Shown piece after piece: positions 29,401 to 39,352 of a stretch of DNA of 64,000 nucleotides. Source of the DNA: Lentilactobacillus dabitei (lineage in GTDB: Bacteria; Bacillota; Bacilli; Lactobacillales; Lactobacillaceae); the NCBI RefSeq assembly GCF_019061365.1, contig NZ_JAHPPD010000001.1, positions 1 to 64,000 on the forward strand, read 5' to 3'. Each line of letters begins with the position of its first letter. The stretch's first letter is position 1. The notes beneath the pieces were generated by a model. It was not told the origin of the DNA. It did not search any database and was given only the letters and a program-made list of their open reading frames with translations. Made by a program: the position numbers and the translations under genes.

Positions 29401-30276
29401 TCACGGTTTCGGTTCATAAAATCTTCCCAATATCTTAACTGAGTCTGCGATACTTGCGAACGCATTTGGATCCGACTCCAATAAGGCCTCTTCCAATTCA
29501 TTCATCTCATAACGCGAAATAACCGTGAATAAAATCGTTTTCGCATCATGCCGATAGGCACCTTCTGCATTGTGAACAATGGTAATCCCCCGACGAAGAT
29601 GATTTTGGACACTGTCGATCACTGTATTGGGTCGATTGGTGATGATCATTACCTGCATTCGTTGCTGTTTGGTATAGGTCATATCCATGACCTTTGCATT
29701 GACAACCAAACTCAAGGCCGAGTAAAAGGCATATGGCCAACCATACATGAAAGCTGCGGCAATGATGATCAAAGTATTGAAGGCAATATTAATCGTCCCA
29801 ATACTCCGGCCAGTCCGCTGACGGATGACAATACCAAGAATATCCAAGCCACCGGTTGAAATGCCATTCTTCAAAGCCAAACCAGTTCCGAAACCATTAA
29901 CCGCCCCACCAAAGATCGCGCAGATAATCGGGTCATGGGTTAACGGGATCGGCTTCAATAACTGAATCATAAAACTAGATAGAAAAACGGTAATGATGGT
30001 AAAAACAGTAAATTGTTTACCAATTGCCCGCCAGGCTAAGAAAAATAATGGCACGTTTAAAAGAAACAAACCAAGGCCAGTCGAGATCGTGATTGGCAAC
30101 GCCCGCATCGAAATTGTATTCAGCAGCTGAGCAAAACCGGTGATCCCTGATGAATAGATATGACCAGGTGTCCAAAAAAAGTTCACCGCAATCGAAACGA
30201 GAATTGCATAAATCAGAGAAGTTGAGGTTTTAGTAACATAGGTGTGCCGACGCATAAGTTTTGAAACGTCATCCAT
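29401..30276 (-). CDS. YitT family membrane protein (DUF161 + DUF2179)
   Basis: A 291-residue integral membrane protein with about five to six hydrophobic segments in the first 200 residues, including SLIYAILVSIAVNFFWTPGH and GGAVNGFGTGLALKNGISTGG, then a cytosolic DUF2179 domain (MQVMIITNRPNTVIDSV onward). The family is widespread in Firmicutes; no transport substrate is established. It stands alone between aspS (307-base gap) and the teichoic-acid operon. Confidence 0.88.
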   Translation of the reverse strand: MDDVSKLMRRHTYVTKTSTSLIYAILVSIAVNFFWTPGHIYSSGITGFAQLLNTISMRALPITISTGLGLFLLNVPLFFLAWRAIGKQFTVFTIITVFLSSFMIQLLKPIPLTHDPIICAIFGGAVNGFGTGLALKNGISTGGLDILGIVIRQRTGRSIGTINIAFNTLIIIAAAFMYGWPYAFYSALSLVVNAKVMDMTYTKQQRMQVMIITNRPNTVIDSVQNHLRRGITIVHNAEGAYRHDAKTILFTVISRYEMNELEEALLESDPNAFASIADSVKILGRFYEPKP

Positions 30277-30434
30277 ATTAGTTTCCTTTCATAAATCGCA
30301 AAAGTATCTTCAGGTTTTATGATAACCTTGATGCCGCAATAATACATCAAAATTGGCTGAAATATTAGTCAGAAAAGTGTTGATAAACGCAACTTGGCTT
30401 TCTAAAGCCTGCAGTTAATGACTAACCCCTGCCA

Positions 30435-30491
30435 TTTAAGCCAAGAAAGCAATGCATCCAAAACTAGAATGCATTGCTTTCTTGGCTTAAA
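30435..30491. repeat. Perfect 23-bp inverted repeat between aspS and the yitT-family gene
   Basis: Arms 30435-30457 and 30469-30491 are exact reverse complements over 23 bases with an 11-base loop; the core is CCAAGAAAGCAATGCAT. Neither side is followed by a T-run, unlike the terminators elsewhere here. It is the only notable structure in the gene-free stretch 30277-30583. A weakly related CTTGGCTTTCT lies at 30393-30403. Confidence 0.7.
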
Positions 30492-30583
30492 TTCTGGGAT
30501 CAAATTGCCTTTTCTCCCAATCTCTTGCTTAAAAATGGCAATTATTTGCCTAAGACGATTCAAATAGTGATAAAGAACGTCGT

Positions 30584-32371
30584 TTATTTTTGATCGTCAT
30601 GATCAGCAACAAACAAGCCCAAGTCCTCAAGCTGTTTGTTAGCAACGGGTTGAGGAGCACTGGTCAATGGTTCGACAGCTTTAGAATTCTTAGGGAACGC
30701 AATGACGTCTCGAATGTTCTCTCGATCAGCAAGCAATCTGACAAAACGATCCAAGCCGATTGCCAAACCACCATGAGGTGGAAAACCGTAGTCGAGCGCA
30801 TTTAGGAAGTAACCGAATTGAGCTTCGGCACTTTCTTTAGTAAACCCAAGGGCTTCAAACATTTTCTCCTGAAGGGCTCGAGTATGAATACGAATGGAAC
30901 CTCCACCAAGTTCAAGGCCGTTCAAGATAATATCATAACTTTGAGCATAAGCCTTATGAGGATCTTCACCCTCGTTCATTAAGTAGTGAACATCGTTTTC
31001 ATTTGGCATTGTAAATGGATGATGGGCAGCGACGTACCGTTTTAAATCAACATCCCATTCAAATAATGGCCAGTTAACAATCCACAGGAAAGCAAATTTG
31101 GATTCATCGATCATATTTTGTTGCTTAGCAATTTCAACTCGTAAGTAACCAAGTGTATTGGCAACAACCCGGGTATTGTCAGCGGCGAACAAAAGTAAAT
31201 CGCCAGGTTTTGCTTCTGCCTTGGCTAAAATCTTTTCTCGGAGATCAGGATCCTTGAAGAACTTTGCAATTGGGCCATTGAAGCTATCGTCAGTAACTTT
31301 TAACCAGGCGAGCCCCTTAGCACCAAATCGTTCAACATAGTCGGCAAATTGATCTAAATCTTTTCTAGAATACTTATCAGCACCGCCAGGAACGGCAATC
31401 GCCTTAACTTGGCCGCCATCTTTAACGGCACCTGAAAATACCTTGAAATCGACGTCTTTCATAATGTCTGAAAGATCTTTCAATTCCATTCCAAAACGTA
31501 CATCAGGCTGATCGGTCCCAAAGCGGGCCATTGATTCATCCCAGTCCATCCGCTTGAATGGCAATTGAACATCGATTCCCATGGCATCCTTCATGACCTT
31601 GGCAATGAAGCCTTCAGTGACGTCTTCAATTTCCTCTTGGTCGGCAAATGACATTTCCATATCAATTTGGGTAAATTCAGGTTGACGATCACCACGCAAA
31701 TCTTCATCACGGTAACAACGCGCGATTTGATAATATTTATCGAAGCCAGCGCCCATCAACAATTGTTTAAATTGTTGAGGAGATTGTGGCAGTGCATAAA
31801 ATGACCCTGGATAAACTCGTGAAGGAACCAAGTAATCCCGAGCACCTTCTGGAGTTGATTTTGTCAACGTTGGCGTTTCAATATCGATGAACCCTTCTTT
31901 GTCAAAGAAACTGTGAATTGATTGAATAATTCGATTTCTTAACAAAATGTTTTTTTGCATCTCAGGACGACGAAGATCCAAATATCGATACTTGAGTTTA
32001 AGGTCTTCAGAAACATTGATATTATCCTGAATATAAAATGGTGGTGTCTTGGCAGTGGCCAAAATCTTTGCATCGGTGATGTCGACCTCAATTTTACCGG
32101 TCTTCATCTTCGAATTAATTTCTTTAGGGTCTCGGGCAACAACCTTCCCCTTAGCTTCAACAACGTACTCGCTTCGAAGCTTATCGGCTACTGCAAGCGC
32201 ATCCTTGCCGAACTCCTCACTAAACACGAGTTGAACGATTCCTTCACGGTCACGCAGTTCAATAAAAATCAAGCCACCAAGGTCTCGGCGCTTTTGAACC
32301 CAGCCTTTTAAAACAACTTCTTGGCCGATCAACTTATCGTCAACCAAGCCAGCATAAGTGGTTCTCTTCAT
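30584..32371 (-). CDS. aspS: Aspartyl-tRNA synthetase
   Basis: Class II synthetase charging tRNA-Asp. The 595-residue bacterial-type protein has an N-terminal OB anticodon-binding domain ([20 protein letters not shown]), the catalytic core with motif 2 ([20 protein letters not shown]), the bacterial GAD insertion domain (about 290-420) and motif 3 near [13 protein letters not shown]. It starts two bases after the hisS stop and shares the hisS T-box leader. Whether it also charges tRNA-Asn is not decided by what I can see. Confidence 0.97.
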   Translation of the reverse strand: MKRTTYAGLVDDKLIGQEVVLKGWVQKRRDLGGLIFIELRDREGIVQLVFSEEFGKDALAVADKLRSEYVVEAKGKVVARDPKEINSKMKTGKIEVDITDAKILATAKTPPFYIQDNINVSEDLKLKYRYLDLRRPEMQKNILLRNRIIQSIHSFFDKEGFIDIETPTLTKSTPEGARDYLVPSRVYPGSFYALPQSPQQFKQLLMGAGFDKYYQIARCYRDEDLRGDRQPEFTQIDMEMSFADQEEIEDVTEGFIAKVMKDAMGIDVQLPFKRMDWDESMARFGTDQPDVRFGMELKDLSDIMKDVDFKVFSGAVKDGGQVKAIAVPGGADKYSRKDLDQFADYVERFGAKGLAWLKVTDDSFNGPIAKFFKDPDLREKILAKAEAKPGDLLLFAADNTRVVANTLGYLRVEIAKQQNMIDESKFAFLWIVNWPLFEWDVDLKRYVAAHHPFTMPNENDVHYLMNEGEDPHKAYAQSYDIILNGLELGGGSIRIHTRALQEKMFEALGFTKESAEAQFGYFLNALDYGFPPHGGLAIGLDRFVRLLADRENIRDVIAFPKNSKAVEPLTSAPQPVANKQLEDLGLFVADHDDQK

Positions 32372-32373
32372 GT

Positions 32374-33681
32374 CTAATCAATCTCCTCATCATCATTAAA
32401 ATATTCATTGATCACATCATCAAAATCAAGAATAATGTCATTCAACGAAACTGAAACTTCTTTTCCAGTAGCCATTCGTTTAACATTTGCGGTTTTGGCC
32501 TTAAGTTCACTTTCACCAACTGTAATCGTATACTGGGCATTTAATTTATTAGCGGTCCTGAACTGAGCCTTTGGTTTCCGGTCAAGGTAATCGCGGTCAG
32601 CCGCAAATCCATCTGCCCGCAGTGCTTGAACAATCCGGAGGGTTTCAACGCTGGTTTGTTCACCAATCCCCACAACATAAGCATCAAGTTGATCAAGAAC
32701 TGGAAATTTAACGTTTTGAGCTTCCATCAGCAACATTAACCGCTCCATTCCCATTCCAAACCCAATTCCGGGCATTTCTGGGCCGCCAAGCTGTTCAACC
32801 AGACCATTATAGCGACCACCGGCACAAATGGTGGTGTAACCATCGCCAAGGACTTTTGAATTGACCATGATCTCAAAGATCGTGTGATTATAATAATCCA
32901 ACCCTCGAACCATATCAGGATCAATCACATAGGGAATGTTCAAGGCATCTAACAACGATTTAACTTTATCAAAATGACGTTTCGAATCCTCATTAAGATA
33001 GTCAAGAATTGATGGGGCATCCTTGACAATGGCTTGATCCCGCTTGTCTTTACTATCTAGAACCCGCAGCGGATTCTTGTGGAGACGAACCTTGGAATCG
33101 TCACTTAACTCATCGAAATGAGGATCCAAGTAATCAATTAAAGCCTGACGATAAGCATCTCGAGATTCTTGGTCACCAAGAGTGTTAATTTCTAGTCTCA
33201 TATCAGAAAGGCCGAATTGTTTGAGCAAATCCATGCCCATTGCAATCACTTCAACGTCTAACTCGGGCTCGTTACTTCCAAATGCTTCAACGCCAATCTG
33301 ATGGAATTCTCGTTGCCGGCCAGATTGTGGCCGTTCATAACGAAACATTGGCCCCATGTAGAACACTTTAACCGGCCGTGGATGCTCCGGACCATACAAT
33401 TTATTTTCAACAAACGCCCGAACAACACCAGCCGTTCCTTCTGGGCGCAGGCTCATGTGCCGTCCACCCTTATCATCAAAGTCATACATCTCTTTGGTGA
33501 CAACGTCTGAAGTATCACCAGATGTTCTGGAAAAGACATCAAAGCTTTCAAACATCGGTGTGCGAATTTCATGATACCTGTAATCTTCAAACAACATCCG
33601 AGCAGTTTCTTCAATATAGCTCCATTTTTTTGCATCATCTGGAAGAATATCAGCTGTTCCTTTTGGTCGTTGATATTTCAT
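32374..33681 (-). CDS. hisS: Histidyl-tRNA synthetase
   Basis: Class II synthetase charging tRNA-His. The 435-residue protein begins [20 protein letters not shown], carries motif 2 ([20 protein letters not shown]) and the two HisA boxes ([13 protein letters not shown] and [13 protein letters not shown]), and ends with an anticodon-binding domain (about 330-420) plus a short acidic tail. GGGAGG lies nine bases before the ATG. First gene of hisS-aspS behind a T-box leader. Confidence 0.97.
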   Translation of the reverse strand: MKYQRPKGTADILPDDAKKWSYIEETARMLFEDYRYHEIRTPMFESFDVFSRTSGDTSDVVTKEMYDFDDKGGRHMSLRPEGTAGVVRAFVENKLYGPEHPRPVKVFYMGPMFRYERPQSGRQREFHQIGVEAFGSNEPELDVEVIAMGMDLLKQFGLSDMRLEINTLGDQESRDAYRQALIDYLDPHFDELSDDSKVRLHKNPLRVLDSKDKRDQAIVKDAPSILDYLNEDSKRHFDKVKSLLDALNIPYVIDPDMVRGLDYYNHTIFEIMVNSKVLGDGYTTICAGGRYNGLVEQLGGPEMPGIGFGMGMERLMLLMEAQNVKFPVLDQLDAYVVGIGEQTSVETLRIVQALRADGFAADRDYLDRKPKAQFRTANKLNAQYTITVGESELKAKTANVKRMATGKEVSVSLNDIILDFDDVINEYFNDDEEID

Positions 33682-33710
33682 TAATTGTTGCCTCCCATTT
33701 ATATTTTCCG

Positions 33711-33925
33711 AAAAAAAAGACCCCTGTCCTCAGACAAGGGTGCAAACGCACGGTACCACCTTTATTAACTCTCAAGAATAACGCTCGCGCGAATAGCAAT
33801 CACTATTAACCATTAACTCAAAAAGTGTCACTTCAGAATCATTACCACATTCTCTCAGCAAATGAATGTTCTCTGTCAGGCAATTCCTCTTACTGTTCTT
33901 TTCATTCGGTTGAATATTTAACTGT
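33711..33925 (-). promoter_or_regulatory. T-box riboswitch leader of hisS-aspS with GACAC specifier region
   Basis: The minus strand carries the T-box core AAAGGTGGTACCGTGCG (33747-33763) followed by a terminator (CCCTTGTC, loop, GACAGGGG and eight T, 33711-33741). Stem I can be folded from ATTGCC/GGTAAT and a distal CATTC/GAATG. The specifier side reads GTGACACTTTTTGAG. Aligned with the glyQS leader, where GGC occupies this place, the codon is GAC (Asp, 33827-33829); shifting two bases gives CAC (His, 33825-33827). Confidence 0.92.
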
Positions 33926-33930
33926 AATTA

Positions 33931-33959
33931 AGATTAGTTGACAACGACTGAAAAGTCAA
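33931..33959 (-). promoter_or_regulatory. Promoter of hisS-aspS
   Basis: On the minus strand TTGACT (33954-33959) and TAATCT (33931-33936) are separated by 17 bases. The start point would be near 33924, at the 5' end of the T-box leader. Confidence 0.8.
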
Positions 33960-34048
33960 GAACCGATTGATGGGAACCGTCAACAAAGCTAGCCTCCTTG
34001 GCAATTTTCAACTATAATAATGTTATTTGAGTGAATGGAAGACATTTA

Positions 34049-34894
34049 ATGAAAACGATTAAGGAAAATAAGAATTGGATAATCACCACTGCAGCAATCG
34101 TGATCACGTTCCTCATCCTATTGCTGGCACTCTACTCCAACTCAGTCACGGTTAAAGTAAACCAGTTAAATATTCGCAGCGGCCCGGCAGTCACCTACTC
34201 AGTCAAAGCAAAGGTCAAACAAGGCCAGCGCCTGCAGGTCATCAGCCGTAAAGATGACTGGCTTAAAGTAGTTTATAATCACAAAATTATCGGCTGGGTG
34301 GCATCGTGGTTAGTCACCAATCCGGACATTAAAAATGTCACCAAGCTTTCCGAAGCGACGGTCGTCATTGATCCCGGCCACGGTGGTGACGACACAGGTG
34401 CCTTGTCCGCAACTGGGCAACCAGAGAAGCGCTATACTTTAGATGTCGCCAAATTAGTGGCCCAAAAGTTGCGGGCTCGGGGGATAAAAGTCATTATGAC
34501 CCGAGATAGTGATCGAACTGTTCCGCTTTATTCGCGGCCACGAACGGCAATCAATGCGTCCGCCAACGCCTTTATTAGCTTTCACTTTGATTCCTCTGAT
34601 GCCGATAACACCGCTTCGGGTTACACGTGTTATTATTACCACAATGGGCAATCTAAGGATCTCGCCAAAGCTGTTAATACCCAAATGCAAGCGCTACCGC
34701 TAAGGAGTCGAGGCGTTGATTTTGGCAATTACCTCGTGATTCGGGACAATTCGGTACCGGCAATTCTGATTGAAGGCGGTTATATTAACACCAACAAAGA
34801 TTTCAAGCTCATTGAAAGCAAGTCTTATCAAGAAGCATATGCCGATGACGTTGTTTCTGGATTGGCAAACTACTTTAAAAATCATAATCATTAA
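34049..34894 (+). CDS. N-acetylmuramoyl-L-alanine amidase with SH3b domain
   Basis: Cell-wall hydrolase that cuts the bond between MurNAc and the peptide stem. It has an N-terminal membrane anchor/signal segment (about 11-30), a bacterial SH3 domain (about 32-92, VNQLNIRSGPAVTYSVKAKV) and an Amidase_3 domain with zinc ligands His111 (DPGHGG), Glu126 and His179 (FISFHFDSS) and catalytic Glu242 (ILIEGGY). The ATG at 34049 with GGAAG before it is preferred over a GTG six codons upstream. It is divergent from hisS and 12 bases before the next plus-strand gene. Confidence 0.92.
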   Translation: MKTIKENKNWIITTAAIVITFLILLLALYSNSVTVKVNQLNIRSGPAVTYSVKAKVKQGQRLQVISRKDDWLKVVYNHKIIGWVASWLVTNPDIKNVTKLSEATVVIDPGHGGDDTGALSATGQPEKRYTLDVAKLVAQKLRARGIKVIMTRDSDRTVPLYSRPRTAINASANAFISFHFDSSDADNTASGYTCYYYHNGQSKDLAKAVNTQMQALPLRSRGVDFGNYLVIRDNSVPAILIEGGYINTNKDFKLIESKSYQEAYADDVVSGLANYFKNHNH

Positions 34895-34906
34895 GGAGAT
34901 CATCCT

Positions 34907-35749
34907 ATGTCTTTAAGCAAAAGTTGGCTTCAACAATTACCAATCGATGACGTCAGAACTATCAAATCAGTTTCAGGCGGTGATATCAACGATTCTTACA
35001 TGTTGGAAACCCAAACCAACAAATATTTTATGAAGGTTCAACCAAAACGGGGAAAAGAATTCTTTGCTCATGAAGTTGAAGGCTTGGAATTACTGGGAAA
35101 AGTTGCCAATACACCCCAAATTGTCGCGACCGGTGAAGTTGGCCTTGATGGCTTCCTTATTTTAAATTGGATTGATACTGGCAGCGGTAGTCAAGTCGAA
35201 CTCGGCAAAATGGTCGCCAGGGTCCACCAACAACACGCTAAGCAGTTTGGCTTAGATCATAATTTTACGGCAGGTAACTTACCCAAAAATAACACTTGGC
35301 AGTCGGACTGGACAACCTTTTATCTCAATCAGCGACTTCAACCGCTTGTCGATTTGGCCATCAAAAAAGGCCGCTGGAATGACTGGCGAAAAAAACAATT
35401 CCAGTCAATGAGCAACCAATTTAAAAAGTACTATTCAACTCATGAAGTGACCCCAAGCCTTTTACACGGAGATCTTTGGTCTGGCAACTATATGTTCACT
35501 TCAGATGGCACCCCAATGCTGATCGATCCGGATGTCTTTTATGGCGACCGGGAACTCGATATTGCCATGACCACTATTTTTGGGGGCTTTTCTCAAGAAT
35601 TTTATCAAGGCTATAATTCCGTCTATCCACTCAAAATCGGTGTCGATAAAAGACTCGGCTGGTATCAACTGAACTACCTATTAGCCCATTTGAACCTATT
35701 CGGGGAAACTTATGGGCCAATGGTCGATCAAATTCTGAGAGCTTACTAG
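34907..35749 (+). CDS. Fructosamine kinase / aminoglycoside-phosphotransferase-like protein
   Basis: A 280-residue kinase-fold protein. The catalytic loop LLHGDLWSGNYMF and the metal-binding PMLIDPDVFYGDRELDIAMT fit the fructosamine/ketosamine-3-kinase family, which phosphorylates sugar adducts on proteins or small amines so they can be removed. The N-terminal VSGGDINDSYMLET is the glycine-rich nucleotide loop. The physiological substrate is unknown. AAGGAG precedes the ATG. It probably shares a transcript with the amidase and overlaps the end of the convergent HAD gene by four bases. Confidence 0.85.
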   Translation: MSLSKSWLQQLPIDDVRTIKSVSGGDINDSYMLETQTNKYFMKVQPKRGKEFFAHEVEGLELLGKVANTPQIVATGEVGLDGFLILNWIDTGSGSQVELGKMVARVHQQHAKQFGLDHNFTAGNLPKNNTWQSDWTTFYLNQRLQPLVDLAIKKGRWNDWRKKQFQSMSNQFKKYYSTHEVTPSLLHGDLWSGNYMFTSDGTPMLIDPDVFYGDRELDIAMTTIFGGFSQEFYQGYNSVYPLKIGVDKRLGWYQLNYLLAHLNLFGETYGPMVDQILRAY

Positions 35750-36387
35750 GATTTAGACAGCCAAGGGATTAGATCGGATAACGCGGTGATCCGAATATCC
35801 GGATTCCCAGAATCACCAATAATCCCATCAGGATCAAACAAACAAGCAGCAATATTTGCATTGTGCCCCGCAGCAACATCTAGCTTACGGTCACCAATCA
35901 TTATTGCTTTTTTTCTGTCGACATTATTTTTGGTAATCAGGTAATTGATCGATTCTGGATTGGGCTTTCGAGGAAATTTTTGGTTAGAAGTCACGTAATC
36001 TGTAAAATGCTGCTCCAGATCAAAATGAGCCAATAATGCCTTGGCTTGATTGTCACGATGAGTCAGCAAATAATTATGACCGCCAAGCTGTTCTGCAAGG
36101 GCAAGAACGGCTTTTGCCCCCGGAAACGGTTCGGCAGCAGAAACCAGTTCCGTCTGATACCGCTTATTCAATGTTCGCAATGTTTTTTCGTCAATGCCAT
36201 AAAAGGCCGCACTCTTTCGAATCGCCGTTCCGACATCATGCTGACGCATCGTGAGATAAATATCGTGCTCATCAATTTCAACTTCATCAATATCGAGGTC
36301 AATTAAGGCGTGTTTGAACGCCTGCACCATTTTTGGATAGGTGTTGAATAAAGTACCATCAAAATCCCAAAACAATTGATTGATCAT
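35746..36387 (-). CDS. HAD-superfamily hydrolase
   Basis: A 213-residue phosphatase of the HAD subfamily IA type. Motif I is WDFDGTLFNT (nucleophile Asp9), motif II is the LLTHRD segment, motif III is Lys in FPRKPNPE, and motif IV is MIGDRKLDVAAG. The helical cap lies between residues 15 and 85. Substrates of this group include phosphoglycolate and sugar phosphates; none can be named here. The nearest ribosome binding site, GGAG, is 12 bases from the ATG, unusually far. The gene is convergent with the phosphotransferase gene. Confidence 0.88.
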   Translation of the reverse strand: MINQLFWDFDGTLFNTYPKMVQAFKHALIDLDIDEVEIDEHDIYLTMRQHDVGTAIRKSAAFYGIDEKTLRTLNKRYQTELVSAAEPFPGAKAVLALAEQLGGHNYLLTHRDNQAKALLAHFDLEQHFTDYVTSNQKFPRKPNPESINYLITKNNVDRKKAIMIGDRKLDVAAGHNANIAACLFDPDGIIGDSGNPDIRITALSDLIPWLSKS

Positions 36388-36465
36388 TTAGTTATGTTGC
36401 TCCTTCTGTAAGAGATTGCTGAGTCAAGCTGTTGAAAAAGCCGAAAATTCTTCAAATATTAACTC

Positions 36466-36510
36466 AAAACAACCAACGATGAACGAACTTGATCCATCAT
36501 TGGTTGTTTT
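36466..36510 (-). terminator. Probable terminator after dtd
   Basis: AAAACAACCAACGATG (36466-36481) pairs with CATCATTGGTTGTTTT (36495-36510) except for one mismatch. On the minus strand the stem ends in GTTTTGAG. It lies about 70 bases after the dtd stop. Confidence 0.7.
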
Positions 36511-36581
36511 GCTACGGCGCAAGAATGATCTTAGGAAACCTAATGTTACGTTGATTAACGATCATCCTCTTTGGTTGTCAC

Positions 36582-37028
36582 TCACTTATTCTCGGTGTCA
36601 AATAAAATCGTGACTGGGCCATCATTTTGGATGTCCACCAACATATCAGCACCAAAGACGCCGGTTTGGACATCTAGTCCTGCATCCCGTAATTTGTCAT
36701 TAAATTGTTCATATATCTGATTAGCATGACTGGGTTCGCCTGCTCCAGTAAAACTGGGTCGATTCCCTTTTCTGGTATCAGCAAATAAAGTAAATTGTGA
36801 AATTGACAAAATCGAACCACCAACCGTATCGATATCTAGATTCAGTTTGTCATTGTCATCTTCGAACACTCTTAACTTATGAATCTTGTGGGCCAGATAG
36901 TCAATTTCTTCTTGGCCATCAGAATCCTGAACGCCAACCAATAAGACAAAGCCCTGACCAATTTTCCCGTGGACCTTACCATTAATCGATACTGACGCTT
37001 GTTTCACTTTTTGTAAGACAACTCTCAA
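36582..37028 (-). CDS. dtd: D-aminoacyl-tRNA deacylase
   Basis: Proofreading enzyme that hydrolyses D-aminoacyl-tRNA and mischarged Gly-tRNA-Ala. The 148-residue protein shows the family motifs SQFTLFADTRKGNRPSF (active-site SQF) and the C-terminal NDGPVTILFDT (Gly-cisPro type loop). The N-terminal MRVVLQKVKQASVSI is typical. It lies 12 bases after relA, the conserved relA-dtd pair of Firmicutes, and is followed by a hairpin. Confidence 0.97.
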   Translation of the reverse strand: MRVVLQKVKQASVSINGKVHGKIGQGFVLLVGVQDSDGQEEIDYLAHKIHKLRVFEDDNDKLNLDIDTVGGSILSISQFTLFADTRKGNRPSFTGAGEPSHANQIYEQFNDKLRDAGLDVQTGVFGADMLVDIQNDGPVTILFDTENK

Positions 37029-37040
37029 TTGATTAACTCC

Positions 37041-39269
37041 TTACCTGAATTTTCGTTCAACCAAATAAACGTCATGAACATTCTTAATTGCGTTAATTAA
37101 CCGTTCTAATTGTTCAAGATTTCGAATGCCAACCAATAAACTGATTGTTGCCATTTTATTATTGTCCACCTGACCATTTACTGACGAAACTGTTTTGGTC
37201 ACGTTATTGACTGCGGTCAAAACATTTGTGAGCAGCCCAGCTCGATTGTATCCCTGAACCGAAAGGCTGGCTTCATAAGTGGTTCTGGCCCCCGGATCAT
37301 TTGCCCATGCAACCTCAATCAACCGCTCACCATTTTCTTCAGCCTTGACGATATTCGGACAGTCGACTCGGTGAATTGAAACACCCCGACCTTTGGTAAT
37401 ATAACCAACAATTTCATCGCCAGGAACTGGGGTACAACAATGACTCAACCGAACCAGTAAATTATCGACGCCCTCGATGACAATTCCATTTGAGGATTTA
37501 CGAGCCTTCTTTTTGGCCGCTTCACTGGTATTCTCGGTGATCGTTTGATGGCCTTCGAGCACTTCTTTTTCAGCTTGATCCTGACGCTCCCGCTTCTGTT
37601 GTGCTCTGACATCTTCAGTAAGTCGATTCACAACACCGGTGGGTTGAACATCTCCAAACCCAATGGCTGCCAGCAAATCTTCTGCATGCTGATAATGCAT
37701 GTTGGTAGCAGTCGTTTCTAATTTATCAGGCGTCATCACTGTATGTGGATCAAATCCTTCTTCACGCAGCTTGCGAGTAATGATCAAGCGACCATCTTCA
37801 ATGTTTTTAGCCCGATCTTCCTGTCTAAAGTACTGCTTAATTTTATTTCGGGCCCGTCTCGTATGAACCAATGGCAGCCAGTCACGACTCGGACCAGCAG
37901 AACCTGTTGAGGTAATGATATCGACAATATCACCCGTTTTGACTTGATGATCCAGTGGCACAATTTTGCCATTGACCCTCGCACCAGTTGTGTGATTACC
38001 AACTTCTGTGTGAATCATATAGGCCATATCAAGTGGACCGGCACCCTTTGGTAATTCGTAAACGTCTCCCTTTGGGGTGAATACATAAACGTGATCGCCA
38101 AAAAGTTCACCTTTAACACTGTCCATAAAATCAGCGGCGTCATCGGTATCCTCTTGCAGCTCAATGATCTGTTTGAACCAGTTCAGCTTATTGTTGTCTT
38201 GGGAAGCTTTAACCTCACTACGAATGCCTTCCTTGTATGCCCAGTGAGCTGCAATACCAAATTCAGCGACCCGGTGCATTTCCTCAGTCCGAATTTGAAC
38301 CTCAAGGGGCTTGCCTTCGGGGCCAATGACTGTCGTATGCAGGGATTGATACATGTTGGCCTTAGGCATTGCAATATAATCCTTAAATCGACCAGGCATC
38401 GGCTTCCATTTGGAATGAATTGCCCCTAAAACGGCATAACAATCCTTGATTGAATCAACAATCACCCGAATTGCCAGCAGGTCATATATCTGACTAAATT
38501 GTTTATGCTTTTCAACCATTTTTCGATAAACGGAATAAATGTGCTTTGGGCGGCCATAAATTTCACTCTTAATGTCCAAATCAGCAATCGCGCTTTTAAC
38601 CTCCGCGATTGCTTTTTCGATATAATCCACTCGTTGATCCCGACGTGAATTCATCAAATGAACAATTCGATAGTATTGCTGGGGGTTCAAATAACGTAAT
38701 GAAATATCTTCAAGTTCCCACTTAATCGTTCCAATACCTAAACGATCAGCGATTGGGGCATAAATCTCCAGCGTTTCTTTTGCAATCCGCCGTTGTTTAT
38801 CAGGCCGTAAGGATTTTAGTGTCCGCATATTGTGTAGTCGATCAGCCAACTTAACGATCATCACACGGATATCTTTACACATTGCCAAGAGTAGTTTTCG
38901 GTGATTTTCCGCCAACCGTTCTTGACTGGACTTGTACTTAATCTTGGAAAGCTTCGTGACCCCATCAACGATCAAGGCAACATCGTCCCCAAACAGCTCT
39001 CTAATGTCACCAAGAACTGCGCCGGTATCTTCGACCACATCGTGCAAAAAACCGGCTGAAACAGTCTCAGGATCCATATGAAGGTCAGCTAAAATCCCGG
39101 CCACTTGAATGGGATGAGTAATATAAGGCTCTCCCGATTGCCGTCTCTGATCCTGATGAGCGATTTTGGCAAATTCATAGGCTTTCTTGACTTGCTTAAC
39201 GTGCTCATCATTCATATATTCAGACACTTTTTTAATGACATCGTCCGCTGTCCAAATTTTAGTCGCCAT
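37041..39269 (-). CDS. relA: Bifunctional (p)ppGpp synthetase/hydrolase
   Basis: Stringent-response enzyme of the long RSH type, making and degrading (p)ppGpp. Domains in order: HD hydrolase with intact HDVVEDT (about 45-150), synthetase (about 230-350; VYRKMVEKHKQ, RFKDYIAMPKANMYQSLHTT), TGS (about 390-450; VYVFTPKGDVYELP), a zinc-finger-like helical part with CCTPVPGDEI, and a C-terminal ACT domain. Both catalytic halves look intact. The ATG at 39269, giving MATKIWTADDVI, is preferred over a GTG 11 codons upstream that lacks a ribosome binding site, though the site before this ATG is also weak. Confidence 0.96.
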   Translation of the reverse strand: MATKIWTADDVIKKVSEYMNDEHVKQVKKAYEFAKIAHQDQRRQSGEPYITHPIQVAGILADLHMDPETVSAGFLHDVVEDTGAVLGDIRELFGDDVALIVDGVTKLSKIKYKSSQERLAENHRKLLLAMCKDIRVMIVKLADRLHNMRTLKSLRPDKQRRIAKETLEIYAPIADRLGIGTIKWELEDISLRYLNPQQYYRIVHLMNSRRDQRVDYIEKAIAEVKSAIADLDIKSEIYGRPKHIYSVYRKMVEKHKQFSQIYDLLAIRVIVDSIKDCYAVLGAIHSKWKPMPGRFKDYIAMPKANMYQSLHTTVIGPEGKPLEVQIRTEEMHRVAEFGIAAHWAYKEGIRSEVKASQDNNKLNWFKQIIELQEDTDDAADFMDSVKGELFGDHVYVFTPKGDVYELPKGAGPLDMAYMIHTEVGNHTTGARVNGKIVPLDHQVKTGDIVDIITSTGSAGPSRDWLPLVHTRRARNKIKQYFRQEDRAKNIEDGRLIITRKLREEGFDPHTVMTPDKLETTATNMHYQHAEDLLAAIGFGDVQPTGVVNRLTEDVRAQQKRERQDQAEKEVLEGHQTITENTSEAAKKKARKSSNGIVIEGVDNLLVRLSHCCTPVPGDEIVGYITKGRGVSIHRVDCPNIVKAEENGERLIEVAWANDPGARTTYEASLSVQGYNRAGLLTNVLTAVNNVTKTVSSVNGQVDNNKMATISLLVGIRNLEQLERLINAIKNVHDVYLVERKFR

Positions 39270-39352
39270 TCTTATCAACTCTTCTCTAATTCTACCCCTC
39301 ACCGGGTTTGTGAATGCTATTATGAATATTTTAGCATGATTTACACGTTTAT

